This document shows positions 27,660 through 37,062 of a DNA stretch of 64,000 nucleotides, piece after piece. The DNA is from an uncultured Acidobacteriaceae bacterium (GTDB taxonomy: Bacteria; Acidobacteriota; Terriglobia; Terriglobales; Acidobacteriaceae), in contig CALFMO010000008.1 of the NCBI GenBank assembly GCA_937879855.1, positions 248,001 to 312,000 of the forward strand, read 5' to 3'. The translations under genes and the position numbers were made by a program. Within the stretch, counting starts at the first letter, position 1, and every line of letters starts with the position of its first letter. Under the pieces are notes generated by a model. That model was not told the origin of the DNA. It did no database searches and saw only the letters and a list, made by a program, of their open reading frames with translations.

Positions 27660-28466
27660 TTATTGTTTCTCCGCCTCCCGTGCGGCTACCCACTTGTCGA
27701 AATCTTCCTGGCTGACGACGTGGACCATGCCGTGCATCTTGTAATGCCCGAGACCGCAAAGTTCGGCGCAGGCAATTTCGTATTCACCGATCACTGTCGG
27801 CTTAAAGTGCATGGGAATATTCAAACCCGGAACCGCGTCCTGCTTGAAACGCAGCGAAGGCACAAAGAAGCTGTGAATCACATCCACGGCTCGCAGGTTC
27901 AAATTGACTTCGCGATTGACCGGCAAATACATCGTTCCGGTGACGATGTCGTCCTTGGCAGCGGGATCCGAAGTGTCCAGACCGACAGCCGCTTCACCGC
28001 CGGCCGATGGATCCATCAGCTTGACGCTGGTCTTACCGTATTTCCCGTCTGCCCCCGGATAGCGGAAGTACCAGGCAAACTGCATTCCCGTGACCTCCAC
28101 TTGCACCGCGCCAGCTTCGGCTGGTTCGAAGCGCTGGCTCGCCCACACGTTGCTGCCCATCAGATTCAGGCCGATGAACAGAATCGCGGTGAGCACGGTC
28201 CAAACGACTTCCAATGTTGTGTTTCCGTGAGAATACTCAACCGGGCGAGCAGAGGGACTCTCGCGATACCTCCACACGATGTATCCGAGCGAGAGTTGCG
28301 CCGCGAGAAATACAACGCCCATAATCACGAAGGTGAGAGCGAACTGGTGATCGATCCAGCCGGCGGCGGCGGATGCCCCAACAGGCAGCCACCACGTCTT
28401 GGCGACGAAGAAATATGTGCTGACGAGAGTGATCAGCCAGATCAAAAACAGTAACGCGAGGCCCAT
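27660..28466 (-). CDS. ctaC: Cytochrome c oxidase subunit II
   Basis: Subunit II carries the CuA centre that accepts electrons from cytochrome c in the periplasm. Two N-terminal transmembrane segments (LALLFLIWLITLVSTYFF and QFALTFVIMGVVFLAAQ) precede a cupredoxin domain with HSFFVPSLR and the CuA motif CAELCGLGHYKM. There is no C-terminal heme c domain, so it is an aa3-type rather than caa3-type subunit, and no lipobox is visible. AGGAGG lies about ten bases before the ATG. This is the first gene of the oxidase operon (II, I, III-like, III, IV and a small protein). Confidence 0.93.
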   Translation of the reverse strand: MGLALLFLIWLITLVSTYFFVAKTWWLPVGASAAAGWIDHQFALTFVIMGVVFLAAQLSLGYIVWRYRESPSARPVEYSHGNTTLEVVWTVLTAILFIGLNLMGSNVWASQRFEPAEAGAVQVEVTGMQFAWYFRYPGADGKYGKTSVKLMDPSAGGEAAVGLDTSDPAAKDDIVTGTMYLPVNREVNLNLRAVDVIHSFFVPSLRFKQDAVPGLNIPMHFKPTVIGEYEIACAELCGLGHYKMHGMVHVVSQEDFDKWVAAREAEKQ

Positions 28467-28874
28467 TCCACAGCCCTCCTAACCCTAAGGACGAAACGAA
28501 AAGGATTTCCCCACGGCCGCTGCTGCGCCCCACAGCGCAAGCACCAGTCGGCGGCGAGTGTACCACACCCACGCGTGAAAATATCAGTGGCTTAATCAGA
28601 AAAAATTAGCCACGGATCAACACGGATATCCACGGATTACAAAATCCGAGAAAAAAGTTCTGATACTCAAGTCATTTGGGCGCCCGCGGGGCTTAAGCCG
28701 AAGAAAAAGAAATCGGGAGGGGCAGAAGCTGACAAGCTATCAGGCTTTAACCCTTCAGGTTCGCTGTTGAATTTTTCAGCAACTGCTATGCGAGATACCG
28801 TCCCTAACGAAACCCGACCCGCTCTCGCTTTTTTGATCCGTGCAAATCCGTGAAAATCCGTGGCCAATGTTTTC
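28467..28874. repeat. Intergenic region with a pair of inverted repeats
   Basis: About 400 bases without a supported gene. Left arm 28607-28639 (phrases CCACGGAT, CACGGATATCC) and right arm 28835-28866 are inverted copies of a 'CCACGGATTTTCACGGATT' repeat, separated by about 195 bases. The interior holds a 66-codon minus frame with low-complexity content that I do not accept as a gene. The promoter of the oxidase operon should lie at the left end, but no clear -35/-10 pair is seen. Confidence 0.55.
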
Positions 28875-31800
28875 TTACTTCTCCGACCACTCCGGCACGC
28901 GCCCCGGAGTCCAAGGCGCTCCCGCCGCCTCCATATCTTTCTCCAGTCTGCTGAGATCGACCTCCACGAGTGTATGCAGCTTGCTCAGTTGCTCGCCGAA
29001 CTCGGCTGCTGCGATGTTGTAGGAGTCGATATGCGACTGCGTCGGCTTCGCCAGCGAGAACCGTTCGCCTTCCATGATCGAGATCACCCTCTGGTCGATC
29101 GACGACGGTACCGGCTCATTCCGCTTCGCGATATCCATGTCCCCGCGCAGGGCCCGCAGAATTTCCCGATCACGTTGCTCGATCCCATCCGCGACAGTTC
29201 CCAGTTGTTTCTCAACAGCGGGAGTTTCTCGCAGCGCCTCGCGAATCGTCTTCAGCCGTGACTCCACATCCGTAGCGGTGCGCAACGCTCCATTCACCGC
29301 ACGATACAACCGCGCCGTCTTGCGCAGAAATTCCTCCTGGGCAGTCCAATCAGCCGCCGTCATCGACGCCGAACCCTCCGTTACCACTTTGAACGACTGC
29401 GGACCGGCCAAATCCGTCACCACGCCGCCGACTTTCTCGAACATCCGCACCGAGTAGTTGCCCGAAAGCACCAGCGGGCCCTGAGCTGTCGCGTCGGGAA
29501 AATCGTCTCCCTCCTCTTTCTCATCTGGTGTGTGCAACCGCGCCGCTGGATAACGCAGATCCCACGCCACGCGCTGGAACCCTGCCTCTGTGCTTCCATC
29601 CACGCGCCGGATCGCCGCTCCACTCTCGTCATACACCACAAAGTAAACTTCCGGCTTGGCCTCCTCCGCCTCGGCGCGCAGTTCGTCATTCGTCGGATAT
29701 GGAAGCGTCTGATTCCTCTTGGCCGCATCTTTCTCCGCTTCCTGCCGCTTTTCTTTTTTCGTCTTGATCTTTTCCTTCATGTACGCCGTGAACACGGCGC
29801 CGTACGGAGGATTGTCGGCCGTGTAGAATGCATCTCCCTGAAATCCTTTTTTAGGCTCGCCCAGCGGATGCCTTTCCACATAGAGCAGCGCATCCTTCAC
29901 TGGAAACACGTCCGCAGCCTGGTCGGTCGATTCCGGCTTCAGTTGCCGCAACGGTGTGATGTCGTCCAGCACGTAGAATCCGCGCCCGAACGTCGCAATC
30001 ACCAGGTCGCCCTCGCGCGCCTGAATCACCATGTCGCGCACCGCGATGGTCGGCAGCCCGCCTTTCAGCCGCACCCAATGCTGTCCGCCATCAATGGAAA
30101 AGAATGCACCATACTCTGTTCCCGCAAACAACAGGTTCGGATTGACCGTATCTTCCGCAAACGCGAGCACGGGTCCATTCTCCGGCAGATCGCCGGCAAT
30201 CGAAGTCCACGTCTTTCCCGCGTCCGTCGACTTCAGTAAATACGGTTTGAAATCTTCGTTCTTGTGGTTATCAAACGCCGCATAGACCGTATTCGCGTCA
30301 TGATTCGAAGCCGCCAGGCGGCTCACGTAAGTCATTTCCGGAACGCCGGAAAACTTTTCATAGTTCGTCCAGCTCGCGCCGTCGCTCGTCACCTGAATCA
30401 GGCCATCGTCGGTGCCCACGTAAATCAATCCCTCTCGCTTTGGAGACTCCGCAAGCGCCACAATATTTCCGTAAAACGAAGTCGACTGATTCTTCGCCAC
30501 TGCATCCGGCCCCCACACCTTGCCCATCACTGGCAGCTTGTTGCGATCGATTTGCCGTGTCAGGTCCCCGCTGATCGCCTTCCAGGTGTCGCCGCGATCG
30601 TCGCTGCGAAACAATTTATTCGCCGCAAAATAAAGCCGTGTATGCACATGCGGGCTGATGATGATTGGCGAATCCCAGTTCCAGCGCAGCGGCGGCTCGC
30701 CCTTGCCCTCCAGCGGCTGCAAGACGAGCTCTTGCCCCGTTGTCTTGTCGTAGCGCACCAGCACGCCATATTGCGATTCGGCATAAACCGTGTTCGGATC
30801 CACCGGGTCCACCTGCGATCGAAAGCCATCGCCGCCGGTCGTCACGTACCAATCCGAATTCATAATCCCGTTCAGATTGCGCGTCCGCGACGGCCCGCAC
30901 CATGAAAAATAGTCCTGCGTTCCTCCGCACACGTTGTAAAACGGTGTCGCATTGTCTACGGCCACGTCATAGAACTGCACCGTCGGCAAGTTGGCCTTGA
31001 ACTGCCAGCTCTTCGCGTCGTCGTAGGTCTCATACATCCCGCCATCCGATCCCAGCAGCCAATGCTTGGTATCGTCGGGATCGATCCACATCGCGTGATT
31101 ATCTCCGTGATGATTCGCCTCGTTGATCTTGTGCAGAGTCTTGCCACCATCGAGCGATTCGCGTAGCGAAACGCTCATCACAAAAATACGATCCACATTC
31201 TTCGGATCGGTCACCACCCGCGCGTAGTACATCGCCCCTTGATCGAATTCGTTGCGGCGCTCCCAGGTCGCGCCCTTATCGCTCGAACGGAAGATTCCGC
31301 CCTTGCCATCGCCCGCTTCAATCGTCGCGTAAACCACATTGGGATCGGCCGCCGAAACTGCCAGCCCAATCCGCCCCATATCCACCGTTGGCAATCCCGC
31401 ATTCAACTTCTTCCAAGTAGCGCCCGCGTCGGTCGATTTGTAGATCGCACTCTCCGGCCCGCCATCAATCAGCGTGTAAACATGCCGCCGCCGCTGGTAC
31501 GCCGCCGCGTAGACAATATCCGGGTCCACCGGATCGAGCGCGACATCCACCACGCCCGTGTTCTCGCTGATAGTCAACACCGCCTTCCAGTTTTTCCCGC
31601 CGTCCACACTCTTGTAGAGCCCGCGATCCCCTCCCGGCCCCCACAACGGCCCCTCCGCGGCCACATAAACGACTTTCGAATCCCGCGGATCAACCACTAC
31701 TCGGCCAATATGCTCCGACTTCTTCAGTCCCAGATTCTGCCAGCTCTTGCCGCCATCGTCAGAGCGATAGATTCCATCTCCATAGCTAACGCTGCGCTGC

Positions 31801-32249
31801 GAATTGCTCTCGCCCGATCCCACCCACACCACCGACGAATCATTCGGATCGAGCGTCACCCACCCAATCGAATACGATTCCTCGCCGTCGAATACTGGAG
31901 TCCATGTCGTGCCGTCGTTCACAGTCTTCCAAACTCCGCCCGACGCGACGCCCACGTAGTACTCGTTTTTATTCTTCGGATTCACCGCAATCGACATCAC
32001 GCGCCCCGAAGCCGCCCCGGGCCCGATCAGGCGAAACTTAAGCCCGGCAAAAGTGTCGGCCGTCATTCCGCCTTTTTTCTCTTCCTTCTTTGGTTCTTCC
32101 TTCTGCTCCGGCTTCTTCTGATCTTTCTTTGGAGTCTTAGCGGCCGGCGGATTTTTCTTGTCGGCATCTTTGTCCTGCGTTGTCTGTGCGCGCAAAGTGA
32201 ATGACCCGAACAGGGCCAAGACGAGAACGAAAATGGCGAATGATTTCAT
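28875..32249 (-). CDS. Large exported BNR/sortilin-type beta-propeller protein
   Basis: This is a 1124-residue protein with a signal peptide (KSFAIFVLVLALFGSFTLRAQ) from the ATG at 32249 and a Lys/Glu/Pro-rich linker. The main part has many BNR or VPS10-like repeats of the Asp-box kind: GIYRSDDGGKSWQNL, GLYKSVDGGKNWKAV, AIYKSTDAGATWKKL, GIFRSSDKGATWERR, LLKSTDAGKTWTSI and FFSIDGGQHWVRL. These form one or two beta-propellers. The last 350 residues add a FlgD/Ig-like part (GNYSVRMFEKVGG) and helices. It is presumably extracellular or periplasmic. The substrate is unknown and no sialidase catalytic residues are evident. Start 32249 was preferred to 32279 for the leader. Confidence 0.85.
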   Translation of the reverse strand: MKSFAIFVLVLALFGSFTLRAQTTQDKDADKKNPPAAKTPKKDQKKPEQKEEPKKEEKKGGMTADTFAGLKFRLIGPGAASGRVMSIAVNPKNKNEYYVGVASGGVWKTVNDGTTWTPVFDGEESYSIGWVTLDPNDSSVVWVGSGESNSQRSVSYGDGIYRSDDGGKSWQNLGLKKSEHIGRVVVDPRDSKVVYVAAEGPLWGPGGDRGLYKSVDGGKNWKAVLTISENTGVVDVALDPVDPDIVYAAAYQRRRHVYTLIDGGPESAIYKSTDAGATWKKLNAGLPTVDMGRIGLAVSAADPNVVYATIEAGDGKGGIFRSSDKGATWERRNEFDQGAMYYARVVTDPKNVDRIFVMSVSLRESLDGGKTLHKINEANHHGDNHAMWIDPDDTKHWLLGSDGGMYETYDDAKSWQFKANLPTVQFYDVAVDNATPFYNVCGGTQDYFSWCGPSRTRNLNGIMNSDWYVTTGGDGFRSQVDPVDPNTVYAESQYGVLVRYDKTTGQELVLQPLEGKGEPPLRWNWDSPIIISPHVHTRLYFAANKLFRSDDRGDTWKAISGDLTRQIDRNKLPVMGKVWGPDAVAKNQSTSFYGNIVALAESPKREGLIYVGTDDGLIQVTSDGASWTNYEKFSGVPEMTYVSRLAASNHDANTVYAAFDNHKNEDFKPYLLKSTDAGKTWTSIAGDLPENGPVLAFAEDTVNPNLLFAGTEYGAFFSIDGGQHWVRLKGGLPTIAVRDMVIQAREGDLVIATFGRGFYVLDDITPLRQLKPESTDQAADVFPVKDALLYVERHPLGEPKKGFQGDAFYTADNPPYGAVFTAYMKEKIKTKKEKRQEAEKDAAKRNQTLPYPTNDELRAEAEEAKPEVYFVVYDESGAAIRRVDGSTEAGFQRVAWDLRYPAARLHTPDEKEEGDDFPDATAQGPLVLSGNYSVRMFEKVGGVVTDLAGPQSFKVVTEGSASMTAADWTAQEEFLRKTARLYRAVNGALRTATDVESRLKTIREALRETPAVEKQLGTVADGIEQRDREILRALRGDMDIAKRNEPVPSSIDQRVISIMEGERFSLAKPTQSHIDSYNIAAAEFGEQLSKLHTLVEVDLSRLEKDMEAAGAPWTPGRVPEWSEK

Positions 32250-32530
32250 GAAGCGCTCCAATCCAATCTGACGTGTCATTCAAAAGCGGGTTCAGTTTGC
32301 CCGCCGAACGACCTATGCAATCTGTTGCGAGCGCCAAGGCCCTCTAACGAGGGAGCGCGCGCACGCGACGTATCCTTCACCAACCTGCCCCAAATCCAAA
32401 ACCGATATGTATACAGGATTCTCATCCTGGAGAGAAGCCCAAGCTTTTCTCCGCGCTCTCCGCGCCGCGTTTCTCAGCGATCTCGGCGGTTAAAAGCTTT
32501 CCAGAAAGCCGTCAGGTTAAAATCAGTCCC

Positions 32531-33001
32531 ATGTCCCGCAAGCCTCAAGTTCACGGCCACGACACGCGCTTCATGAAGATGCAGAAAAACAACTGCTTCG
32601 TCTGCGGCATGAACAATCCCGACGGCATGCGCCTCGAGTTCCTGCTCGACGAAGAACGCCAAACCTTCTTCTGCAAATTCCGCCTTGGCAAGCGCTATAC
32701 CGGACCGCCCGGCCACTGCCACGGCGGCATCATCGCCAGCATTCTCGACGATGCCATGGGCAAAGTGAACAAATTGCATCACGTCGTCGCCCTCACCAAG
32801 GAGATGACCGTCGAATATCTCAAGCCCGTCCCACTCCACAAGCCGCTGCGCGTCGAGGGCAAAGAAGTGAGCGTGGAAGGCCGCATCCACATCAACGCCG
32901 CCGAAATCCTCAACGAAAAAGATGAAGTGCTAGCCCGCAGCAAAGGCACCTTCATCGCCATCGACCCCGAAAAAATGTTCGCCAAATTCGTAGAAAGATA
33001 G
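32531..33001 (+). CDS. Hotdog-fold thioesterase, PaaI/4HBT-like
   Basis: This 156-residue hotdog protein is probably an acyl-CoA thioesterase. NNCFVCGMNNPDGMRLEF is the typical opening of this subgroup. The central helix is GHCHGGIIASILDDAMGKV, where His-Gly-Gly and the acidic residue two turns later are the usual catalytic surroundings. The C-terminal strands contain VEYLKPVPLHKPLRVEG and KGTFIAIDPEKM. It is cytoplasmic and monocistronic. A copy of the palindromic repeat family begins three bases after its stop. Confidence 0.8.
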   Translation: MSRKPQVHGHDTRFMKMQKNNCFVCGMNNPDGMRLEFLLDEERQTFFCKFRLGKRYTGPPGHCHGGIIASILDDAMGKVNKLHHVVALTKEMTVEYLKPVPLHKPLRVEGKEVSVEGRIHINAAEILNEKDEVLARSKGTFIAIDPEKMFAKFVER

Positions 33002-33004
33002 CGC

Positions 33005-33057
33005 GGGTGCCCCACGCTTCCTTCGCGTTTTTTTGCGAAAGAGGGTGGGGATTTTGA
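33005..33057 (+). repeat. Palindromic repeat (copy B), intergenic
   Basis: This 53-base copy runs from GGGTGCCCC to GGGGATTTTGA with a stem CTTCGCG-loop-TGCGAAAG. It sits directly after the thioesterase stop. It shares both ends with copies at 22719, 46967 and 49600, while the stem sequence differs. Confidence 0.85.
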
Positions 33058-33230
33058 CTTGAGTTGTCACCACGACGACCCATACTGCAGTTGGGCGCGC
33101 GCGGGGTTCCGCAAATCCACCCGCGGGCTGTAGAATGAACTAGCGGCGAAAACCCACGTGGCACCATCATCCAAAGGGTGAGCTGATAGCTGACAGCTGA
33201 AGGCTGACAGCTGCTTTTCGGAGTCCACAC

Positions 33231-34151
33231 ATGTCCCAACACAACGGCACCAACACCAGTCTCCGTCTCAAGACCGGCCTCGCCGAGATGCTCAAGGGCG
33301 GCGTCATCATGGACGTCACCAACGCCGAACAGGCCACCATCGCTGAAAAAGCCGGCGCCGTCGCGGTCATGGCGCTCGAACGCGTCCCCGCGCAAATTCG
33401 CGCCGAGGGCGGCGTAGCCCGCATGGCTTCGCCCAAAAAGATTCGCGAGATCATGGCCGCCGTGTCCATCCCGGTCATGGCCAAGTGCCGCATCGGCCAC
33501 TTCGCCGAAGCTCAGATCCTCGAAGAACTCGGGGTCGACTACATCGACGAATCCGAAGTCCTCACCCCCGCCGACGAATCCCACCACGTCGACAAGCACG
33601 CCTTCAAAGTCCCATTCGTCTGCGGCGCGCGCAATCTCGGCGAGGCCCTGCGCCGCATCGCCGAAGGCGCTGCCATGATCCGCACCAAGGGCGAAGCCGG
33701 CACCGGCGACGTAGTTCACGCCGTCAAGCACATCCGCCAGATTGTTCAGGAGATGAAGATTCTCACGGTTCTCAGCGAAGAAGAACTCTACGCCAAGGCG
33801 AAAGAACATCAGGCCCCGTACGAATTGATCCGCATCGTCGCCAAAGCAGGGAAGCTCCCTGTCCCAAATTTCTCTGCTGGAGGAATTGCGACGCCAGCCG
33901 ACGCGTCACTCGTGATGCAACTCGGCGCCGAAGCTGTCTTCGTAGGCAGCGGCATCTTCATGAAAGACTCCACCACCTTCGCCGATCCAGTGGAAGCGGA
34001 GAAGCGCGCCCGTGCCATCGTGAAAGCTGCCACGCACTATCAGGACCCTAAAGTATTACTTGAAGTCAGCGAAGACCTGCAGGGAGCCATGAAAGGCCTG
34101 GCAGTCGCAGGCCTGGACGAAGCCCACATGTTGCAAACCAGGGGCTGGTAA
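33231..34151 (+). CDS. pdxS: Pyridoxal 5'-phosphate synthase lyase subunit PdxS
   Basis: PdxS builds PLP from ribose-5-phosphate, glyceraldehyde-3-phosphate and ammonia delivered by PdxT. The 306-residue barrel has the signature MLKGGVIMDVTNAEQA, the first catalytic Lys in PVMAKCRIGH, the second Lys and phosphate loop in IRTKGEAGTGD, and the C-terminal phosphate site VGSGIFMK. The length is normal. It is preceded by a short 'AGCTGATAGCTGACAGCT' type repeat at about 33178-33213. Its glutaminase partner pdxT lies 5.6 kb downstream on the same strand rather than adjacent. Confidence 0.95.
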   Translation: MSQHNGTNTSLRLKTGLAEMLKGGVIMDVTNAEQATIAEKAGAVAVMALERVPAQIRAEGGVARMASPKKIREIMAAVSIPVMAKCRIGHFAEAQILEELGVDYIDESEVLTPADESHHVDKHAFKVPFVCGARNLGEALRRIAEGAAMIRTKGEAGTGDVVHAVKHIRQIVQEMKILTVLSEEELYAKAKEHQAPYELIRIVAKAGKLPVPNFSAGGIATPADASLVMQLGAEAVFVGSGIFMKDSTTFADPVEAEKRARAIVKAATHYQDPKVLLEVSEDLQGAMKGLAVAGLDEAHMLQTRGW

Positions 34152-34191
34152 TCTTCTCCGGGATGAATGGACGCCTGTTCTACGTTCTGCG

Positions 34192-35583
34192 CTAACTCGC
34201 GTCTTTCTCCGCGATAGCTGCTGCCTGGTCGCCGCCCAATGTAATGGAGCTATACCAGTCGATCGTACGGGTGAAGTACATCACCGCCGCGATTGCAAGG
34301 AAGCTAGCCACCGCTCCGACCAACAGAGCATTGTCCTCGAGCCGCAACAGCAGGTAGATAAAAACGTAAAGCAAGCTAAACACAACGAGAGCACGTAGGC
34401 CCTGCGCTCGACTGCCGAAGATCCACTTTGCGTTCGCCGATAGCAACAGCACGGTAGCGCCGCCCGCTACCAAAAAGCCCCAGTCAAACCCAATTCTTTC
34501 CGCCAGCGACAACAGAAGCAGATAGAAAATTAGTTGAGCCAGGCCGACCAGAACATACTGCGCAGGATGCACACGCTTGCGAGCTGTCACTTCGAAAATG
34601 AAATAAGAGAGAAACACCAATCCCACAAACAACAATTCGTACTTTAGGGAACGGTTCACTGACTGGTAAGGATCCGCTACCTCGACAAAGGAAACTCCCA
34701 GAGCAGCGCTGTCCAGGTTGCTCACTGCAACGTTGGTTCCCTCGGCGCGAACCCCACGTGCGATGAAAGGCACAAGCCATTCCCCACTAAAGCCGTGTGT
34801 AGAAACGGTACGTTTGACCGGAAGGAAGCCTCCATCGAAACCGGGACTTGGCCAATCCCCCTCGACGTTAAGATGTGAGGTCTTGCCATAAGCCAGCACG
34901 GCAAGCCGTTGCGCTCCAGAAAAACGCAAGGATGCAGTCACGCGAAATGCGGCATTAGGTTGGGCCATGTCGCCCGCCTTCACTCCCAGATAAGTGAGGG
35001 GTAGCCGTTGTTCACTGTTCGCGTCGGCAGCACTCTCTACTGGAACGAAGGTCATCGTTTTCCCATTTGCCGTCAGAGTTCCATCCGCTAGCGCTCCGTG
35101 AGCGTTGCTCACGCCTATAACGATTCCAGCACGAGACCAGTCAAGCTCGGCATCTGTGGGAGCGGCCGACGGCACGCCCGCCAGATCGAAAGCAGCATCG
35201 AATTTCAGATCTGCCTGGAAGACCGGGACCTTGAAAAGCGAGCGCCGGCGTTGCTCCGTGCGCACCTTTACCGAGGCGTCTCCCTGAGCAGGGAAAACAA
35301 GGTAGACTCCTGTTGTCGCAAACGCCCCTTTATAACGCGGCGGGATCGTGTAGGGAATCGTGAGCACGGGACCGAGAAATATCTGCTGCCCCCCGACGTG
35401 GTTGCTGATCTCCTGTATGACATCCTTGGCCCGATTGGTTCGGTCCTCGACGATATTGCTCACGAAAATGGCGGGAATTGCCATGAGCAAGGCGAGAAAG
35501 CTGACTACCACCAGCTTGATTCCCATCGAGCGGGACCGATTCCGGATCAGAACAGACACCGGCGTAGCAGAGATTTGGCTCAA
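34192..35583 (-). CDS. creD: CreD-like inner membrane protein
   Basis: CreD family proteins are inner membrane proteins linked to envelope stress and colicin or beta-lactam tolerance. The protein has one N-terminal membrane helix (LVVVSFLALLMAIPAIFV), a periplasmic domain with GPVLTIPYTIPP and SFVEVADPYQSVNRSLKYE, then six C-terminal helices, among them LKYELLFVGLVFLSYFIFEV. The start is assigned to TTG at 35583 because AGGAGG sits five bases upstream and the resulting 463 residues suit the family; ATG 35526 is an alternative. The frame remains open for 133 further codons upstream, but these do not match. An operator-like palindrome lies upstream. Confidence 0.85.
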   Translation of the reverse strand: MSQISATPVSVLIRNRSRSMGIKLVVVSFLALLMAIPAIFVSNIVEDRTNRAKDVIQEISNHVGGQQIFLGPVLTIPYTIPPRYKGAFATTGVYLVFPAQGDASVKVRTEQRRRSLFKVPVFQADLKFDAAFDLAGVPSAAPTDAELDWSRAGIVIGVSNAHGALADGTLTANGKTMTFVPVESAADANSEQRLPLTYLGVKAGDMAQPNAAFRVTASLRFSGAQRLAVLAYGKTSHLNVEGDWPSPGFDGGFLPVKRTVSTHGFSGEWLVPFIARGVRAEGTNVAVSNLDSAALGVSFVEVADPYQSVNRSLKYELLFVGLVFLSYFIFEVTARKRVHPAQYVLVGLAQLIFYLLLLSLAERIGFDWGFLVAGGATVLLLSANAKWIFGSRAQGLRALVVFSLLYVFIYLLLRLEDNALLVGAVASFLAIAAVMYFTRTIDWYSSITLGGDQAAAIAEKDAS

Positions 35584-35894
35584 ACAGTCCTCCTGATTTT
35601 CCAGCCTCGCGCCAAGCTCAAAGAGCAACCGTAATCTTATTACAAATAACTTTGCGTTGTAAAGTACATTAAATGTTTCGCCTGACTTTTCTCCATTTTG
35701 CCATTTGTGCGGAGTTCGTTGGGGAGAGATGCAGAGATAACTTCCCCACAAGTAACTTGACTTCGAGCCTTCCTGACCAATGCTCCGATTGGACACAGTT
35801 CGCAACACCACGTCTTCGAATGGCTCCGGGCTTCCGGGGCCATTTCCATTTGATCGGGGGCAGCGTTTGGGTGGCGCGAGTGCTCCGGGCGCTC
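35584..35894. other. creD upstream region
   Basis: About 310 bases between creD and the RNase T2 gene. The part next to creD is AT-rich and holds the palindrome at 35649-35665. The rest is ordinary GC-rich sequence in which I see no gene; long open frames on both strands are not protein-like. Confidence 0.4.
35649..35665. promoter_or_regulatory. Interrupted palindrome, candidate operator for creD
   Basis: ACTTTGCGTTGTAAAGT has ACTTT/AAAGT arms around a seven-base centre, in an AT-rich patch 66 bases upstream of the creD TTG. It probably overlaps the promoter. The regulator is not encoded nearby. Confidence 0.4.
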
Positions 35895-36539
35895 CTAAGG
35901 TATTCGAGGGACCCGGATCACGTTCGCCCTGCAATCCCGCAGATTCTGGCACGCCATCGGCTTCAGGTCTTTCGTGAGGCACAGCGAAACGGCCGTCAGG
36001 TAGTTGTTGCCGCAGCTAACGGTCAGTTCATCCGTCCTGAGGCTTGGGTTGGCCTGAACAAATTGGTTTTTGATCTCTTGGGGCGAAATGGAAAAGTTCT
36101 CTCGCGGAGCCGCAAACCGTTCCGGCACTTTCACCGACGTGAACGCGTGGCGCAAGAGTTTGAAGTAGCTCTCAGCATCAAGCCCGCTGCAGGTGCCGTG
36201 AACACTCCATTCGTGATTCACCAGCCCTGCGTCCGGCATGATGTCCGCCATCGCGGCTGGATTCGAGAGGCCAGGCGCCGTCGAACAGTTCTCGGGATAG
36301 CCGTCGGTGTACTGCGGCCACAGCCCGTGTACAACGAACCCATGATGTCCTGACTGGCACTCAGGCTTGTCCGCGTGCGAGTGGCAAAACTCCGGCGACC
36401 AGGAGAGCGTCAGCAGATAGTAATCGAACACACCCGGCGTCCCCTGCGTCGCCTGGCGAGAGCCATGATGTTTCGAATAGCCCGCCGCAGCGGCGAGCAC
36501 AGCCAACAACAGGACAGCAACCAACACAGGCTTTCTCAT
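35895..36539 (-). CDS. Exported ribonuclease T2
   Basis: RNase T2 enzymes cleave RNA through 2',3'-cyclic phosphates, here in the periplasm or outside. From the ATG at 36539 the protein is 214 residues, with a signal or anchor helix (KPVLVAVLLLAVLAAAAGY). Both catalytic segments are present: HGLWPQY (CAS-1) and HEWSVHGTC (CAS-2). The first motif YYLLTLSWSPEFC and several Cys pairs are conserved. An upstream frame extends to 36674 but has no leader. GGGAAGAAG before the ATG supports the chosen start. The gene is monocistronic. Confidence 0.9.
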   Translation of the reverse strand: MRKPVLVAVLLLAVLAAAAGYSKHHGSRQATQGTPGVFDYYLLTLSWSPEFCHSHADKPECQSGHHGFVVHGLWPQYTDGYPENCSTAPGLSNPAAMADIMPDAGLVNHEWSVHGTCSGLDAESYFKLLRHAFTSVKVPERFAAPRENFSISPQEIKNQFVQANPSLRTDELTVSCGNNYLTAVSLCLTKDLKPMACQNLRDCRANVIRVPRIP

Positions 36540-36651
36540 TCTTCTTCCCAATCCCACTGGCGCCCGTTTCCAGTCAGCTTCGCGCGCTTTCTTACTCCAA
36601 GCATCGTTGATTTTGACCGTCGCGACTGTCCCGAAGAGGTGCCTTCGACCC

Positions 36652-37062
36652 CTACTTCGCCGGAAGAAACTCAATCGTCACGTCGCGGCTCGCCGGCTTA
36701 AAGTCAAAATCCGCGGTCACAAAAACGCGGTCACCCGTCTCCGCCGCGAGTTCCACGCCAAACGCATCTACGTAGGGAATCTGCCGTTTGAGTTTGATCA
36801 ACGAAGCCCGAATCGCTCGCTCCGCATCCGCTGGGACAACTTCAAATCCAAAGGCACTCATTCGCGAGATCACCAACTCCATCGCGGCTCTGCCATGCGC
36901 CTTGCCCGTAATTCCGGCAATCTCGCCCCAATGCACTGCCGAAACCATGACTGCGCACCCTCCCGCCAGGTGCGATTTGATGATATCCGCAACCCGCTCT
37001 GCGCCGGCCTCGTTATCGAGATACCGCAAGATCGCGCTCGAGTCGAGGACGTAGGTCACCAT
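36652..37062 (-). CDS. vapC: PIN-domain toxin, VapC family
   Basis: This 136-residue PIN-domain ribonuclease is the toxin of a VapBC module. It starts YVLDSSAILRYLDNE with the first catalytic Asp. The second acidic position is in VHWGEIAG, the third in PYVDAFGVELA and the fourth in FVTADFDFK, giving the complete acidic tetrad of the family. Such toxins cleave tRNA or rRNA unless bound by the antitoxin. Its start overlaps the end of the antitoxin gene by seven bases. Confidence 0.85.
   Translation of the reverse strand: MVTYVLDSSAILRYLDNEAGAERVADIIKSHLAGGCAVMVSAVHWGEIAGITGKAHGRAAMELVISRMSAFGFEVVPADAERAIRASLIKLKRQIPYVDAFGVELAAETGDRVFVTADFDFKPASRDVTIEFLPAK

Noticed and set aside
28667..28867. 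66-codon minus frame between inverted repeats
   Set aside because: Low-complexity composition, no ribosome binding site and location within repeat arms.
35584..35982. N-terminal extension of creD
   Set aside because: The frame is open but the extension resembles no CreD and lacks a start signal; AGGAGG before TTG 35583 decides the start.
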